DNA from: Terriglobia bacterium
GTDB lineage: Bacteria > Acidobacteriota > Terriglobia > Bryobacterales > Bryobacteraceae
DNA length: 64,000 bases
Assembly: GCA_020073445.1 (NCBI GenBank)
Contig: JAIQFE010000017.1
Coordinates: forward strand, 62,001-126,000
Direction of reading: 5' to 3'
Shown: one piece after another, positions 34,535 through 42,922 of the stretch
Layout: each line of letters opens with the position of its first letter
How positions within the stretch are numbered: position 1 is the first letter of the stretch
The notes under the pieces: generated by a model
What the model saw: only the letters and a program-made list of their open reading frames with translations
The model's database searches: none
What the model was told of the DNA's origin: nothing
Made by a program: the position numbers and the translations under genes

Positions 34535-36475
34535 GTGGCCCGGTCCAAGAAAAGTGCGCTAAATCGACGTAATTTCCTTCAGAGCGCGACCGTCGGTGCC
34601 GCTGCCCTCACTGCCGCCGGCGCCCCAGCGCAAGCCCAGCAGATCCAGCCCGGCACCCCGCGAGTCACCGCCCCTAACGCCGCGACGCGCGAAGCCGAAA
34701 CGGCAACACCCGCGACCGTCGAAGTTCTCACCAACGAGCGCCCCGGATCCGACTTCATGGTCGATGTCCTCAAATCCCTGGGCATCGAGTACATCTGTTC
34801 GAATCCCGGCTCGAGCTTCCGCGCCCTGCATGAATCGGTGATTAACTACGGTGGCAATCGCAACCCCGAGTTCCTTACCTGCTGCCATGAGGAATCGGCC
34901 GTCGGGATGGCCCACGGGTATGCCAAGGTCGAAGGCAAGCCGCTGGCCGTGTTTGCTCATGGAACGGTCGGTCTGCAGCACGCGGCCATGGCGATCTACA
35001 ACGCCTACTGCGATCGCGTACCCGTATATGTGATATTCGGCAACATTGCCAACGCGGTTACTCGACGACCTGGAGTGGAATGGGCACACAGTGTCCAGGA
35101 TGGAGCTTCGCTCGTCCGCGATTTCGTGAAATGGGACGATGCCCCAGCCTCGCTCACTCACTTCGCCGAATCCGCCGTGCGCGCCTACAAGATCGCGATG
35201 ACGCCGCCCATGATGCCCATCGTGCTGGTGGCCGATGGCGATCTGCAAGAGGACGCAATCCCCGCTGACGCCCGCTTGAGCATCCCCAAGCTGACACTGG
35301 CCGCGCCGCCGCAAGGCGAATCGGGCGCCGTGGCAGAAGCCGCAAGGATGTTGGTGGCTGCCGAGAACCCTGTCATCATCGCGGACCGCGCCGCTCGAAC
35401 GCCTGCCGGAATGAAGCTGCTGGTCGAACTGGCCGAAGCTCTGCAAGCCCCGGTGATCGATCAGGGCGGGCGCATGAATTTCCCCACGCGGCACCCGCTC
35501 AATCAGACCGAGCGCAGCCGGGCGCTTGTGGGTGGGGCGGATGTGATCCTCGGCCTCGAACTGACGGATTTCTGGGGGACGGTCCATTCCTTCCGCGATC
35601 AGCTCCAGCGAACCTCGCAGCCGATCACTAAGCCCGGAGCCAAGCTGATCAGCATCACGGCGGGCGATCTGTTCCTGCACAGCAACTATCAGGACTTCGA
35701 GCGTTATCCGGAAGTCGACCTGGCCATCGCCGCCGACGCCGAAGCTACGCTGCCATCTTTGATCGAGGCCGTGAAGCGCCTGATCACGCCGGATCGCAAA
35801 CGCGCATTCGATGATCGCGGCGCGAAGCTTGCCGCCGCCGCAAAGGATTCTCTGGAACGCACGCGCTCCGAGGCAACCTATGCCTGGGACGCGAGCCCTA
35901 TCAGCACGGCGCGCCTGTCATCTGAGTTGTGGGCCCAAATCAAGAACGATGACTGGTCACTGGTCTCCGACGTTCCGTTCGTCAGCCGCTGGCCGCTGCG
36001 ACTGTGGGACTTCGACAAGCATTACCAATACCTCGGTGGCTCGGGCGGCGCGGGAGTTGGTTATGGCGCTCCGGCCGCTGTAGGCGCGGCTCTGGCGAAT
36101 CGCAAGCGCGGACGCCTGAGCGTCAGCATCCAGAATGACGGCGATCTGATGTACGCTCCCGCTGTTCTGTGGACCGCCGCGCATCACAAGATCCCGTTGC
36201 TGAGCGTGATGCACAACAATCGCGCCTATCACCAGGAACTGATGCACGTGCAGCGCATGGCGAATCGGCACAACCGCGGGATCGATCGCGTGGTGATCGG
36301 CACGACGCTCGAAGATCCGAACATCGATTATTCGAAAATCGCTCAGGGATTGGGAGTGCACGCCGAGGGTCCGATCATAGACCCCAAGGATCTGGGTCCC
36401 GCCCTGAAGCGGGCCGTCGAAATTGTACGGCGCGGCGAGCCCGCGCTGGTGGACGTTGTCACACAACCTCGCTAA
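34535..36475 (+). CDS. Tat-exported thiamine diphosphate-dependent enzyme
   Basis: A 646-residue enzyme of the acetolactate synthase/benzoylformate decarboxylase superfamily. An N-terminal twin-arginine signal (NRRNFLQSATVGAAALTAAG, cleaved after AQA) precedes the Pyr domain, whose catalytic Glu119 lies in CCHEESAVGMAHGYA. The ThDP/Mg-binding motif is NDGDLMYAPAVLW...MHNN in the C-terminal domain (about residues 530-565). Export of a ThDP enzyme through Tat would require folding and cofactor loading before transport. The substrate is unknown. The start is GTG; no clear Shine-Dalgarno. Confidence 0.85.
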   Translation: MARSKKSALNRRNFLQSATVGAAALTAAGAPAQAQQIQPGTPRVTAPNAATREAETATPATVEVLTNERPGSDFMVDVLKSLGIEYICSNPGSSFRALHESVINYGGNRNPEFLTCCHEESAVGMAHGYAKVEGKPLAVFAHGTVGLQHAAMAIYNAYCDRVPVYVIFGNIANAVTRRPGVEWAHSVQDGASLVRDFVKWDDAPASLTHFAESAVRAYKIAMTPPMMPIVLVADGDLQEDAIPADARLSIPKLTLAAPPQGESGAVAEAARMLVAAENPVIIADRAARTPAGMKLLVELAEALQAPVIDQGGRMNFPTRHPLNQTERSRALVGGADVILGLELTDFWGTVHSFRDQLQRTSQPITKPGAKLISITAGDLFLHSNYQDFERYPEVDLAIAADAEATLPSLIEAVKRLITPDRKRAFDDRGAKLAAAAKDSLERTRSEATYAWDASPISTARLSSELWAQIKNDDWSLVSDVPFVSRWPLRLWDFDKHYQYLGGSGGAGVGYGAPAAVGAALANRKRGRLSVSIQNDGDLMYAPAVLWTAAHHKIPLLSVMHNNRAYHQELMHVQRMANRHNRGIDRVVIGTTLEDPNIDYSKIAQGLGVHAEGPIIDPKDLGPALKRAVEIVRRGEPALVDVVTQPR

Positions 36476-36510
36476 AAAACAGACGCTAAAAAGAGACGCC
36501 AAAAAGAGAC
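36466..36510. repeat. Three short imperfect direct repeats
   Basis: Copies related to AGACGCTAAAAAG occur at about 36468-36480 (CTCGCTAAAAAAC), 36481-36493 and 36494-36506 (AGACGCCAAAAAG). They straddle the stop of the ThDP enzyme gene and end just before the next start; each copy in the first two carries a TAA. Confidence 0.55.
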
Positions 36511-36511
36511 A

Positions 36512-37993
36512 ATGAAGGAAACCATGAAACAGACCATCTTGATCGCACTTCTGACCGCCGCTTTCGCCGCGGGGCAGGGCACACCAGTCCCGAAATTCAC
36601 CGGACCCATTCCCGTGACGGCGGATTCCTATCCGTTCATGGACGCCGCGCACAGCCTGGTGCCCTACGATCTCTCGAAGTACGGCTACGTCGAGCAGGAG
36701 TTTATCGTCAGCGGCAACGCGAACGTGTACGACTGGGCAGCCGACGGTTCCCTCAGCGTCAAGACCGAGAAAGCTCCGTACGCGGCGCGGATCCTGGTGC
36801 GCCGGCCGGCGAGCGCTTCGAAGTTCAGCGGCGCCGTAGTCGTCGAGCCTTTGGGCGCCGTGCGCCGGTTCGATTGGGCGATCATGTACGGTTACCTGAA
36901 TGAACACATGATGGAGCACGGCGATGCCTGGGTCGGAATCACCATGCCGGCGGCGACCGATGGGCTCAAGAAGTTCAACCCCACTCGCTACTCAGGCCTG
37001 TCCTTTGCAAATCCGAATCCGACGGAAGCGTGTCCCGGCGCCAAGGGCGGTCCGTCCGCGATGGAAGAAGGCCTGCGCTTCGACCTGATCAGCCAGGTGG
37101 GCGCCCTGCTTAAGGCCGCCCCCGCGGGCAGCCCGTTCGCGGGATTCCGCGTGGAAGGCATCTACATGACCAGCCAGTTTCCCGACGTGGTGACTTATCT
37201 CGATGCGATCCATTCGCACGCGCGCCTCGCCAATGGCAAGCCGGTCTATGATGGCTACCTGCTTCGCAATCCCGGCGCTCCCAGCCGTCTCAGTAATTGC
37301 GGCGCCGCGCCCGCGCGCAACGATCCGCGCAGCATTGTCGCCAAAGTGGACGTTCCGGTGATCGAAGTTGTGGCGCAAGGCGAGGTGGATGCTTCGCTGG
37401 CGCAGCGGCGTCCCGATAGCGACGAGCCCGACAACCGCTTCCGCCGTTACGAGGTAGCCGGCGCTTCGCACATAGACCGCTGGGCATACGACAGAGGCTT
37501 CCCGACGTTTGCGGATCAGACGGCTTCCGGCGGCGCAACGCAGGGGACTCCCGAATTTCCGTTGAACGCCAAGTGCGATCCGCCCTTCACGTTTAGCACG
37601 GATACGCGGCTGAAATACGTATATGACTCGACTCTGGTGAATCTGGATCAGTGGGCTCGCAAAGGGAAGCCTGCACCGCGCGCAAGCCTCATCGAAGTGA
37701 AAGATGGCGCTGTCGTGCTCGACGCGGCTGGCAACGGTGTCGGCGGCGTTCGGAGCCCGTGGGTGGACGTTCCAGCGGCGACCTATTTCACCGGCACCAC
37801 TCCTGCGGCTTGCCGTGAATTCGGCCACACCGTCGCGTTCGATCAGGCGCGCATGGATTCTCTGTACGGCAACAATAAGAACTACCAGAGCAAGTTCGAC
37901 AAAGCCGCCGATGAGCTGGTGAAGGCCGGCTGGTACACCGAATCGGACGGCAAGAAAATGAAGGCGGAAGCCGCTGCCGCGTTAAAGCACTAA
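36512..37993 (+). CDS. Exported alpha/beta-hydrolase domain protein (Abhydrolase_10 type)
   Basis: A 493-residue exported protein. The signal peptide reads KQTILIALLTAAFAAG; ATG at 36524, with GGA four to five bases upstream, is an alternative start. The body has YEQEFIVSGNANVYDW-like and AARILVRRPASASKFSGAVVVEPLG strands, then a GVRVEG-type helix turn (GFRVEGIYMTSQFPDVV), the arrangement of the alpha/beta hydrolase domain family common in soil bacteria. The nucleophile could be the Ser in MTSQF. A His (ASHIDRW) is positioned later. The substrate is unknown. Confidence 0.78.
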   Translation: MKETMKQTILIALLTAAFAAGQGTPVPKFTGPIPVTADSYPFMDAAHSLVPYDLSKYGYVEQEFIVSGNANVYDWAADGSLSVKTEKAPYAARILVRRPASASKFSGAVVVEPLGAVRRFDWAIMYGYLNEHMMEHGDAWVGITMPAATDGLKKFNPTRYSGLSFANPNPTEACPGAKGGPSAMEEGLRFDLISQVGALLKAAPAGSPFAGFRVEGIYMTSQFPDVVTYLDAIHSHARLANGKPVYDGYLLRNPGAPSRLSNCGAAPARNDPRSIVAKVDVPVIEVVAQGEVDASLAQRRPDSDEPDNRFRRYEVAGASHIDRWAYDRGFPTFADQTASGGATQGTPEFPLNAKCDPPFTFSTDTRLKYVYDSTLVNLDQWARKGKPAPRASLIEVKDGAVVLDAAGNGVGGVRSPWVDVPAATYFTGTTPAACREFGHTVAFDQARMDSLYGNNKNYQSKFDKAADELVKAGWYTESDGKKMKAEAAAALKH

Positions 37994-38704
37994 CGCGGCC
38001 TTCTGTTCGAGTCGCCTCTTGCGCGCACGATACTCGGCTACTTTTTTCAAGGGACCGAGCGACAACCGGCGAATCAGAATAATTCCGGGCGAGAGGAATG
38101 ACCAATAGCGCCTGAACTTCGCGCGAGCCGCCGCATCGGTACAGACCACCCGCGTCTCCGTGCGAAAGACGGATCTCGTTGGTCCAATGGAGTCCGCCCG
38201 CAACGTCCACGCGATCTTTACATAGCCAGGCTCGTGAAACGCGGCGAACTCATCCGGCGCAACGCTCTTGAACTCGGGAGAACCCTTCCAAGGTTGGGTG
38301 ACCGAGCCCATCACGATTTCGCACCCTGGAATCTCGGCCAGCACGGTCCACCCGAGCGCCTCGGTTTGCGCGAGCAGCCCTCGTGGAAGAGTGTGCTCCT
38401 GTGCTTTGCCGCGGAGCAATAGCTCCCGTGTCTTGAAGATCGCCCGAATGATGCCAGAATCCTGCAGGTCCATGGCGCACGCGGTTGAGAACGTGATGTC
38501 CGCGGGAGCGTCGACGTTTACGTGATGGCGTTCGGAGATCTCGTACTCCGGCATGAACCCGTCCAACAGCTCGTCGGCTTCCTGGGGCTTCGCCGGCTGC
38601 GAGCGCCCATATCTTAGCCACGTAGCGCCGACGTAAGCCGCATAGCCGCCCGCAGCCACCCCGGCGGCAAATGCGAGCCAACGGATGCCTGACCGGAGTT
38701 TCAT
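37982..38704 (-). CDS. Membrane-anchored SRPBCC (START-like) protein
   Basis: A 240-residue protein with one N-terminal membrane helix (IRWLAFAAGVAAGGYAAYVG) and a helix-grip domain: HHVNVDAPADITFSTACAM at its start, a central AEIPGCEIVMGSVTQPWKG and a VKIAWTLRADSIGPTRSVFRTETRV strand, as in polyketide cyclase/dehydrase-like SRPBCC proteins that bind hydrophobic ligands. No catalytic residue can be assigned. The 3' end overlaps the convergent hydrolase gene by 12 bases. Confidence 0.78.
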   Translation of the reverse strand: MKLRSGIRWLAFAAGVAAGGYAAYVGATWLRYGRSQPAKPQEADELLDGFMPEYEISERHHVNVDAPADITFSTACAMDLQDSGIIRAIFKTRELLLRGKAQEHTLPRGLLAQTEALGWTVLAEIPGCEIVMGSVTQPWKGSPEFKSVAPDEFAAFHEPGYVKIAWTLRADSIGPTRSVFRTETRVVCTDAAARAKFRRYWSFLSPGIILIRRLSLGPLKKVAEYRARKRRLEQKAALVL

Positions 38705-38716
38705 TGGTTGGGCTTT

Positions 38717-39907
38717 CTAGTGGTGTCCCGCCGCCCTAATAATAGTCGAGGTTTTGGGCGCCTCGACTTTCGGCCGCCGAGGCATGCAGATCTCGGTTAG
38801 CCGTTCGCGGCGCTCAGCCTTCGCCCGGGCGCTCTTTTGATCGCGATCCTTGAACTCCGGCAGAACCTCTTTGCTGAACAGCTCGATCGACGAGCTCAGC
38901 ATGTCGTGCGTAACCATACCGGCCTGCGATAGGCACAACACTTGGTCGATCCCGGCGTCTTCGAACTCGCGCAGTCGCGTGCGCAATTGCTCCGGCGTGC
39001 CCACGCAGTCCTGGGTTCGGCCGTCCGGCGGATTGAACTCCTTCGGATGGTTCTTGAATTCGTCCCAGATGTCGGTTTTGGCCGGCTCGTGCTCGCCGAA
39101 GAAGCTGTAATGCCCCAGCCCGTAGATGAAGAAGCCGTAGCTCTCCATGGCGATTTGCTGCACTCGCGTTTCGTTCCTGTCGCACAGAAACGGGCAGGTG
39201 ATCGCGATGTTCGGGTTCACCGCGTAGCCCAGCGGCACGCACTCCTTCTCGAACGTCTCGTAGTAGTCGGCCACCCACTGCCGCGCTTGGCCGGGATCGA
39301 TGAAAGAGAACGTCAATGCGCCCAGGCCCAGCCGCGCGGCTTGCAGAATCGACGGCCGGTTGGAACACGCCATCCACATCGGAGGATGAGGCTGTTGCAG
39401 AGGCTTGGGAATCACGTTGCGCGCCGGCATCTTCACATACTTGCCGTCGATGCCCTGGAAAGGCTCCTGCGTGAGCATCTCGACCACGGCCCGCGCGCCC
39501 TCCAGCATCATATCTTTCTTGACGGCTTGCGGCACGTTGTAGCCGCCTAACTCAGTCTCCGTGGCCCCCGCTCCGATGCCGTATTCGACGCGGCCGTCGC
39601 TGAGCAGGTCGAGCGTCGCAAGGCGTTCCGCTACGCGCGCCGGATGGTTAATGTAGGGCGACATCTGTATGATGCCGTGCCCGATCCGGACGTTTTTGGT
39701 GCGCTGGCTGCACGCCGCCAGGAACACTTCGGGCGCGGACGAATGCGCGTATTCTTCTAGAAAGTGATGCTCAGTGGCCCAGATGTAGTCGAATCCGCTG
39801 CGGTCGGAAAGCTCGACTTCGTCCAGTGCGTGCTTGAGCAGAGTATGCTCGGATTCCCGCGTCCACGGCCGGGGAAGCTGGTGTTCGTAAAACCCGCCGA
39901 ATTTCAT
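38717..39907 (-). CDS. Luciferase-like flavin-dependent monooxygenase
   Basis: A 396-residue TIM-barrel LLM-class enzyme. The N-terminal LDEVELSDRSGFDYIWATEHHFLEE, then GHGIIQMSPYINHPARVAERLATLDLLSDGRVEYGIGAG, are the flavin (FMN or F420) site segments of this family; DQVLCLSQAG follows near residue 330. It would use reduced flavin and oxygen on an unknown substrate; the flavin reductase at 42923 is a possible partner but is not adjacent. TAAACT lies seven bases before the ATG. It ends 12 bases before the SRPBCC start. Confidence 0.9.
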   Translation of the reverse strand: MKFGGFYEHQLPRPWTRESEHTLLKHALDEVELSDRSGFDYIWATEHHFLEEYAHSSAPEVFLAACSQRTKNVRIGHGIIQMSPYINHPARVAERLATLDLLSDGRVEYGIGAGATETELGGYNVPQAVKKDMMLEGARAVVEMLTQEPFQGIDGKYVKMPARNVIPKPLQQPHPPMWMACSNRPSILQAARLGLGALTFSFIDPGQARQWVADYYETFEKECVPLGYAVNPNIAITCPFLCDRNETRVQQIAMESYGFFIYGLGHYSFFGEHEPAKTDIWDEFKNHPKEFNPPDGRTQDCVGTPEQLRTRLREFEDAGIDQVLCLSQAGMVTHDMLSSSIELFSKEVLPEFKDRDQKSARAKAERRERLTEICMPRRPKVEAPKTSTIIRAAGHH

Positions 39908-39922
39908 TCCTACAAGTTTACT

Positions 39923-39949
39923 GTGGGGCAGGCGATCGTGTCGCCTGCC
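39923..39949. repeat. REP-like palindrome, copy 2
   Basis: GTGGGGCAGGCGATCGTG followed by TCGCCTGCC. The nine-base arms GGCAGGCGA (39927-39935) and TCGCCTGCC (39941-39949) pair perfectly around TCGTG. It differs from the 27102 copy at two positions. It lies eight bases after the moeZ stop on the operon's downstream side and could terminate or insulate it. Confidence 0.65.
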
Positions 39950-39956
39950 AAACCGC

Positions 39957-41141
39957 TTAGTATTTCGGAACCTTCGAGTCGACCTTGTCGCTCCACGCCA
40001 GGATGCCGCCCTTCATGTTCTTGACCTTCTTGAAGCCGGCCTGTTTCAGGAAGTCGACCGCCTTGGCGCTGCGCACACCGCTCTTGCAGTGCGCCACGAT
40101 CTCGGTCGCCGTGTCGAGCTCATTCACGCGCTTGGGCAGATCGCCGAGCGGAACCAGCTTCGATGTCGGGATGCTGCAGATCAGGTACTCGTGCGGTTCC
40201 CGCACATCCAGCAGCAGGAATGGCGATCCGCGATCCATCATCTCCTTCACTTCCACCGGATCGATCTCGCCGTCCTTGAGGCCTGGCGCCGGAGGCGGCT
40301 CGTGGTGCGGAATTCCGCAGAATTCCTGATAGTCGATGAGTTTCGTGACGGTCGGATGGTCGCCGCAAGCCGGGCATTCCGGATTTCGGCGAAGCTTCAG
40401 CTCGCGGAATCGCATAGCCAGGGCATCGTAGAGCACCAGCCGGCCGACCAGAGTCTCGCCCGCCCCCAGGATCAGCTTCACCGCTTCGGTAGCTTGGATC
40501 AGTCCGATAATCCCCGGCAAAATTCCCAGCACACCGCCCTCGGCGCAGCTCGGAACGAGCCCCGGAGGTGGCGGCTCAGGATACAGGCAGCGATAGCAAG
40601 GCCCGCCCGGGAACGCGAACACCGTCGCTTGTCCCTCGAACCGGAAAATCGATCCGTAAACGTTCGGCTTCTTCAGCAGGACGCACGCATCGTTCACCAG
40701 GTAGCGCGTCGGAAAGTTATCCGTGCCGTCGATGATCAGGTCGTAGTTCTTGCAGATCTCCAGCGCGTTCTCGCTCGACAGCATCGTGTCGTACTTCTCG
40801 ATTTTGACGTTCGGATTGATGTCGGAAATCGTGTCGGCGGCCGAATCGAGCTTCTTGCGGCCCACGTCTTTGGTGCCGTGGATGATCTGGCGATGGAGAT
40901 TCGTGAAGTCGACGACGTCGAAATCGACCAGACCGATGCGCCCGATACCAGCGGCTGCGAGATACATTCCCAGCGGCGCGCCCAAGCCGCCCGTGCCCAC
41001 TAGCAGGACGCTCGCGCTCTTTAACCGGAGCTGCCCCTCCATGCCCACTTCGGGCATGATGAGGTGCCGCGAGTACCGCAGGATTTCGTCGTTAGAAAGC
41101 GAAACCGGCGGATCGCCCGATCGCCCGCCTGACGCATTCAC
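39957..41141 (-). CDS. moeZ: MoeZ-type adenylyltransferase/sulfurtransferase (ThiF plus rhodanese)
   Basis: A 394-residue two-domain protein. The ThiF/MoeB part has the ATP loop GTGGLGAPLG (49-58), the DFDVVDFTNLHRQ segment, the zinc cysteines C182, C185, C256 and C259, and Cys199. The rhodanese part carries Cys352 in AHCKSGVRSA, the persulfide site. Such fusions adenylate the C-terminus of a ubiquitin-like carrier and then convert it to a thiocarboxylate. The GTG start overlaps the cysO stop (GTGA). In this operon its main client should be CysO, although it may also serve MoaD or ThiS. Confidence 0.93.
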   Translation of the reverse strand: MNASGGRSGDPPVSLSNDEILRYSRHLIMPEVGMEGQLRLKSASVLLVGTGGLGAPLGMYLAAAGIGRIGLVDFDVVDFTNLHRQIIHGTKDVGRKKLDSAADTISDINPNVKIEKYDTMLSSENALEICKNYDLIIDGTDNFPTRYLVNDACVLLKKPNVYGSIFRFEGQATVFAFPGGPCYRCLYPEPPPPGLVPSCAEGGVLGILPGIIGLIQATEAVKLILGAGETLVGRLVLYDALAMRFRELKLRRNPECPACGDHPTVTKLIDYQEFCGIPHHEPPPAPGLKDGEIDPVEVKEMMDRGSPFLLLDVREPHEYLICSIPTSKLVPLGDLPKRVNELDTATEIVAHCKSGVRSAKAVDFLKQAGFKKVKNMKGGILAWSDKVDSKVPKY

Positions 41142-41416
41142 AATGCGCCTCCCGCAATACTCGGAACAATGGATAGCGTGTCCGCGGCCGCCACCGGCGT
41201 GGCGTCTTTCTTCAGATATCGGATGTCCTCGTCGTTGAGATACACGTTGACAAAGCTGCGCAGCTTGCCTTCATCGTTGAAGAGCTGCTTGCGCAGGTCG
41301 GGGAACTTCGTGGTGAGAGCGCCCAGCACCTCGCCCACAGTCGATCCAGTGAGCTCCACGGAGTCTTGTTTTTCCGAGTATTGACGCAGTGGCGTCGGAA
41401 TCAGGACTTTGGCCAT
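41138..41416 (-). CDS. cysO: CysO-like ubiquitin-fold sulfur carrier ending in GGAL
   Basis: A 92-residue MoaD/ThiS-fold carrier. Typical strands are MAKVLIPTPLRQYS, the LRKQLFNDEGKLRSFVNVYLN segment and the end DTLSIVPSIAGGAL. Mature carriers end in Gly-Gly, which becomes the thiocarboxylate; here two extra residues (Ala-Leu) follow, so proteolytic trimming seems necessary. The start at 41416 is the Met that gives the family N-terminus; the frame continues upstream inside mec. It sits between mec (16-base overlap) and moeZ. Confidence 0.88.
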   Translation of the reverse strand: MAKVLIPTPLRQYSEKQDSVELTGSTVGEVLGALTTKFPDLRKQLFNDEGKLRSFVNVYLNDEDIRYLKKDATPVAAADTLSIVPSIAGGAL

Positions 41417-41826
41417 ATCAAATCTTCTTTCTCCGCGGCGGTTTGTTCGGCGTTCGGCAGGAAGCTGTTCGCATGGTCGAACTTGCCGCTCTTGATTGAT
41501 AGTACGACGAACGAATACCACGGACAGGAGTTCTCGAGATCGGTTTTGGAAAAGTACGCGTCGCAGTCCGGATGCGAATGGAAGATTCCGATCAGATCCA
41601 GTCCCGCCGTCCGGGCTCGCTTATCCGCTTCCATCAAATCTTCGGGACGCAGCTCATAGCGAGCGCCCTGCGCGCCGGCGTAAGCGTTCTCCATCGGTTC
41701 GGCCGAGATGACGTGTTTCTGATCGCCGTCGATCTTGCCGATCATCGCGCCGCAGCATTCGTTCGGAAATTTGGCTTCTGCGTGGGCCACCATCACGGCC
41801 CAGGCCTTTGAATCGACTTTAATCAT
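41401..41826 (-). CDS. mec: JAMM/Mov34 metalloprotease (Mec-like)
   Basis: A 141-residue JAMM protease. The zinc site is complete: Glu23 in FPNECCG, and His83, His85, Ser93 and Asp96 in FHSHPDCDAYFSKTD. In mycobacteria the equivalent protein (Mec+) cuts cysteine from the CysO-cysteine adduct. Here it may also remove the Ala-Leu tail of CysO, as QbsD does for QbsE in thioquinolobactin synthesis. It overlaps cysM by eight bases and cysO by sixteen. Confidence 0.92.
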   Translation of the reverse strand: MIKVDSKAWAVMVAHAEAKFPNECCGAMIGKIDGDQKHVISAEPMENAYAGAQGARYELRPEDLMEADKRARTAGLDLIGIFHSHPDCDAYFSKTDLENSCPWYSFVVLSIKSGKFDHANSFLPNAEQTAAEKEDLIWPKS

Positions 41827-42769
41827 TCCAGAATGGTTCGCTCAAATACTTGGTGGCGCCGTCCGCGATGATCGTCACGATCGCTCCGCCGCGGCCTTCC
41901 TGGGCCAGTTTCCTGGCGACCTCGCGCGCGGCATGGACGTTCGCGCCCGAACTCATGCCCGCTAGCAATCCTTCATTGCGGCCCAGCCAGCGCGTCATCG
42001 CGTAGGCATCTTCGGTTTCAATCCACAGGTTGTCGTCGGCGATCGCCGGATCGTAAATGCCCGGCACAATGTTCGTCGGCATGTGCTTCAGGCCTTCCAG
42101 GCCATGGAATCCCGACGACGGCTGGGCGGAGATGCACTGTACAAGGGGCATGTCGCGCTTGAACCGCTTCGAGTTCCCCATGAAGGTTCCGCTGGTACCC
42201 ATGCAGGCCACGAAGTGCGTAATCGCGCCCTTGGTCTGCTCCATGATTTCGACCGCGGTACCCTCGAAATGCGCCTTCCAGTTGGCCGGATTGTTGTACT
42301 GGTCCGGATAGAAATACGCGTCCGGATCGGCTTCGTAGATCTTTTTGCAGAGCCGGATCGCACCGTCGGAACCCTCGCCCGGATCCGAGAAAACCATTTC
42401 CGCGCCGTAATTCTTCATGATCTGCTTGCGCTCATGCGAGGCGTTCTCGGGCAGGCACAGCTTCACACGATAGCCCTTGATCGCCGAGATCATGGCGTAG
42501 GCGATGCCCGTGTTGCCGCTGGTGGCGTCCAGCAATATCCGATCTTTGGTCAGGCGGCCGGTACGCTCGCCGTCCAGGATCATGTTCAACCCGGCCCGGT
42601 CCTTGACCGACCCGCCCGGATTGAAAAACTCCGCTTTGGCGTAGATTTCGATGCCTGGGAACTCCGCGTCCAGCTTAGCCAGCCGCAGCAGGGGCGTGTT
42701 GCCGATCTGCTCGAGCAGAGACGAGGCAGGCCGAATGGCCGTGCTGGGCTTGGGAAAGGCTAGTGGCAT
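41819..42769 (-). CDS. cysM: Cysteine synthase, CysM-like (CysO-thiocarboxylate dependent)
   Basis: A 316-residue PLP enzyme of the O-acetylserine sulfhydrylase family. Lys56 in NPGGSVKDRAG forms the PLP Schiff base, and ATSGNTGIA is the substrate loop. The operon partners mec, cysO and moeZ indicate the mycobacterial-type reaction, in which O-phosphoserine is converted by the thiocarboxylate of CysO rather than by free sulfide. It is the first gene of the unit, preceded by a promoter with an inverted repeat, and starts 11 bases downstream of the predicted transcription start. Confidence 0.93.
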   Translation of the reverse strand: MPLAFPKPSTAIRPASSLLEQIGNTPLLRLAKLDAEFPGIEIYAKAEFFNPGGSVKDRAGLNMILDGERTGRLTKDRILLDATSGNTGIAYAMISAIKGYRVKLCLPENASHERKQIMKNYGAEMVFSDPGEGSDGAIRLCKKIYEADPDAYFYPDQYNNPANWKAHFEGTAVEIMEQTKGAITHFVACMGTSGTFMGNSKRFKRDMPLVQCISAQPSSGFHGLEGLKHMPTNIVPGIYDPAIADDNLWIETEDAYAMTRWLGRNEGLLAGMSSGANVHAAREVARKLAQEGRGGAIVTIIADGATKYLSEPFWND

Positions 42770-42785
42770 GAAATCGACTCTTCCG

Positions 42786-42827
42786 ATTGTATATTAATCT
42801 CCCCAATCCCTGTCAACATTAGGGGAG
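42786..42827 (-). promoter_or_regulatory. cysM promoter with overlapping inverted-repeat operator
   Basis: On the minus strand TTGACA (42816-42811) and TATACA (42793-42788) are 17 bases apart. Around the -35, CTCCCCAAT (42799-42807) and ATTAGGGGAG (42818-42827) on the plus strand form an inverted repeat with one extra base in one arm. A repressor bound there would cover the -35. A GGAAGAG ribosome site precedes the ATG. Confidence 0.6.
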
Positions 42828-42922
42828 TTCAGATCGGCCTGCATTTAGTTAGATGCATCCGGGGCCGCGAAGTCGCAGGGTTAACTGGCGCAATCCCAGT
42901 CTGTTAGACTGATCGAATCGTC

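Noticed and set aside
42830-42922. A tRNA or small RNA gene between cysM and the flavin reductase gene
   Set aside because: Short inverted repeats (TGCAT/ATGCA, and GGGTTAACTGGCGCAATCCC) exist, but there is no cloverleaf or RNA family signature.
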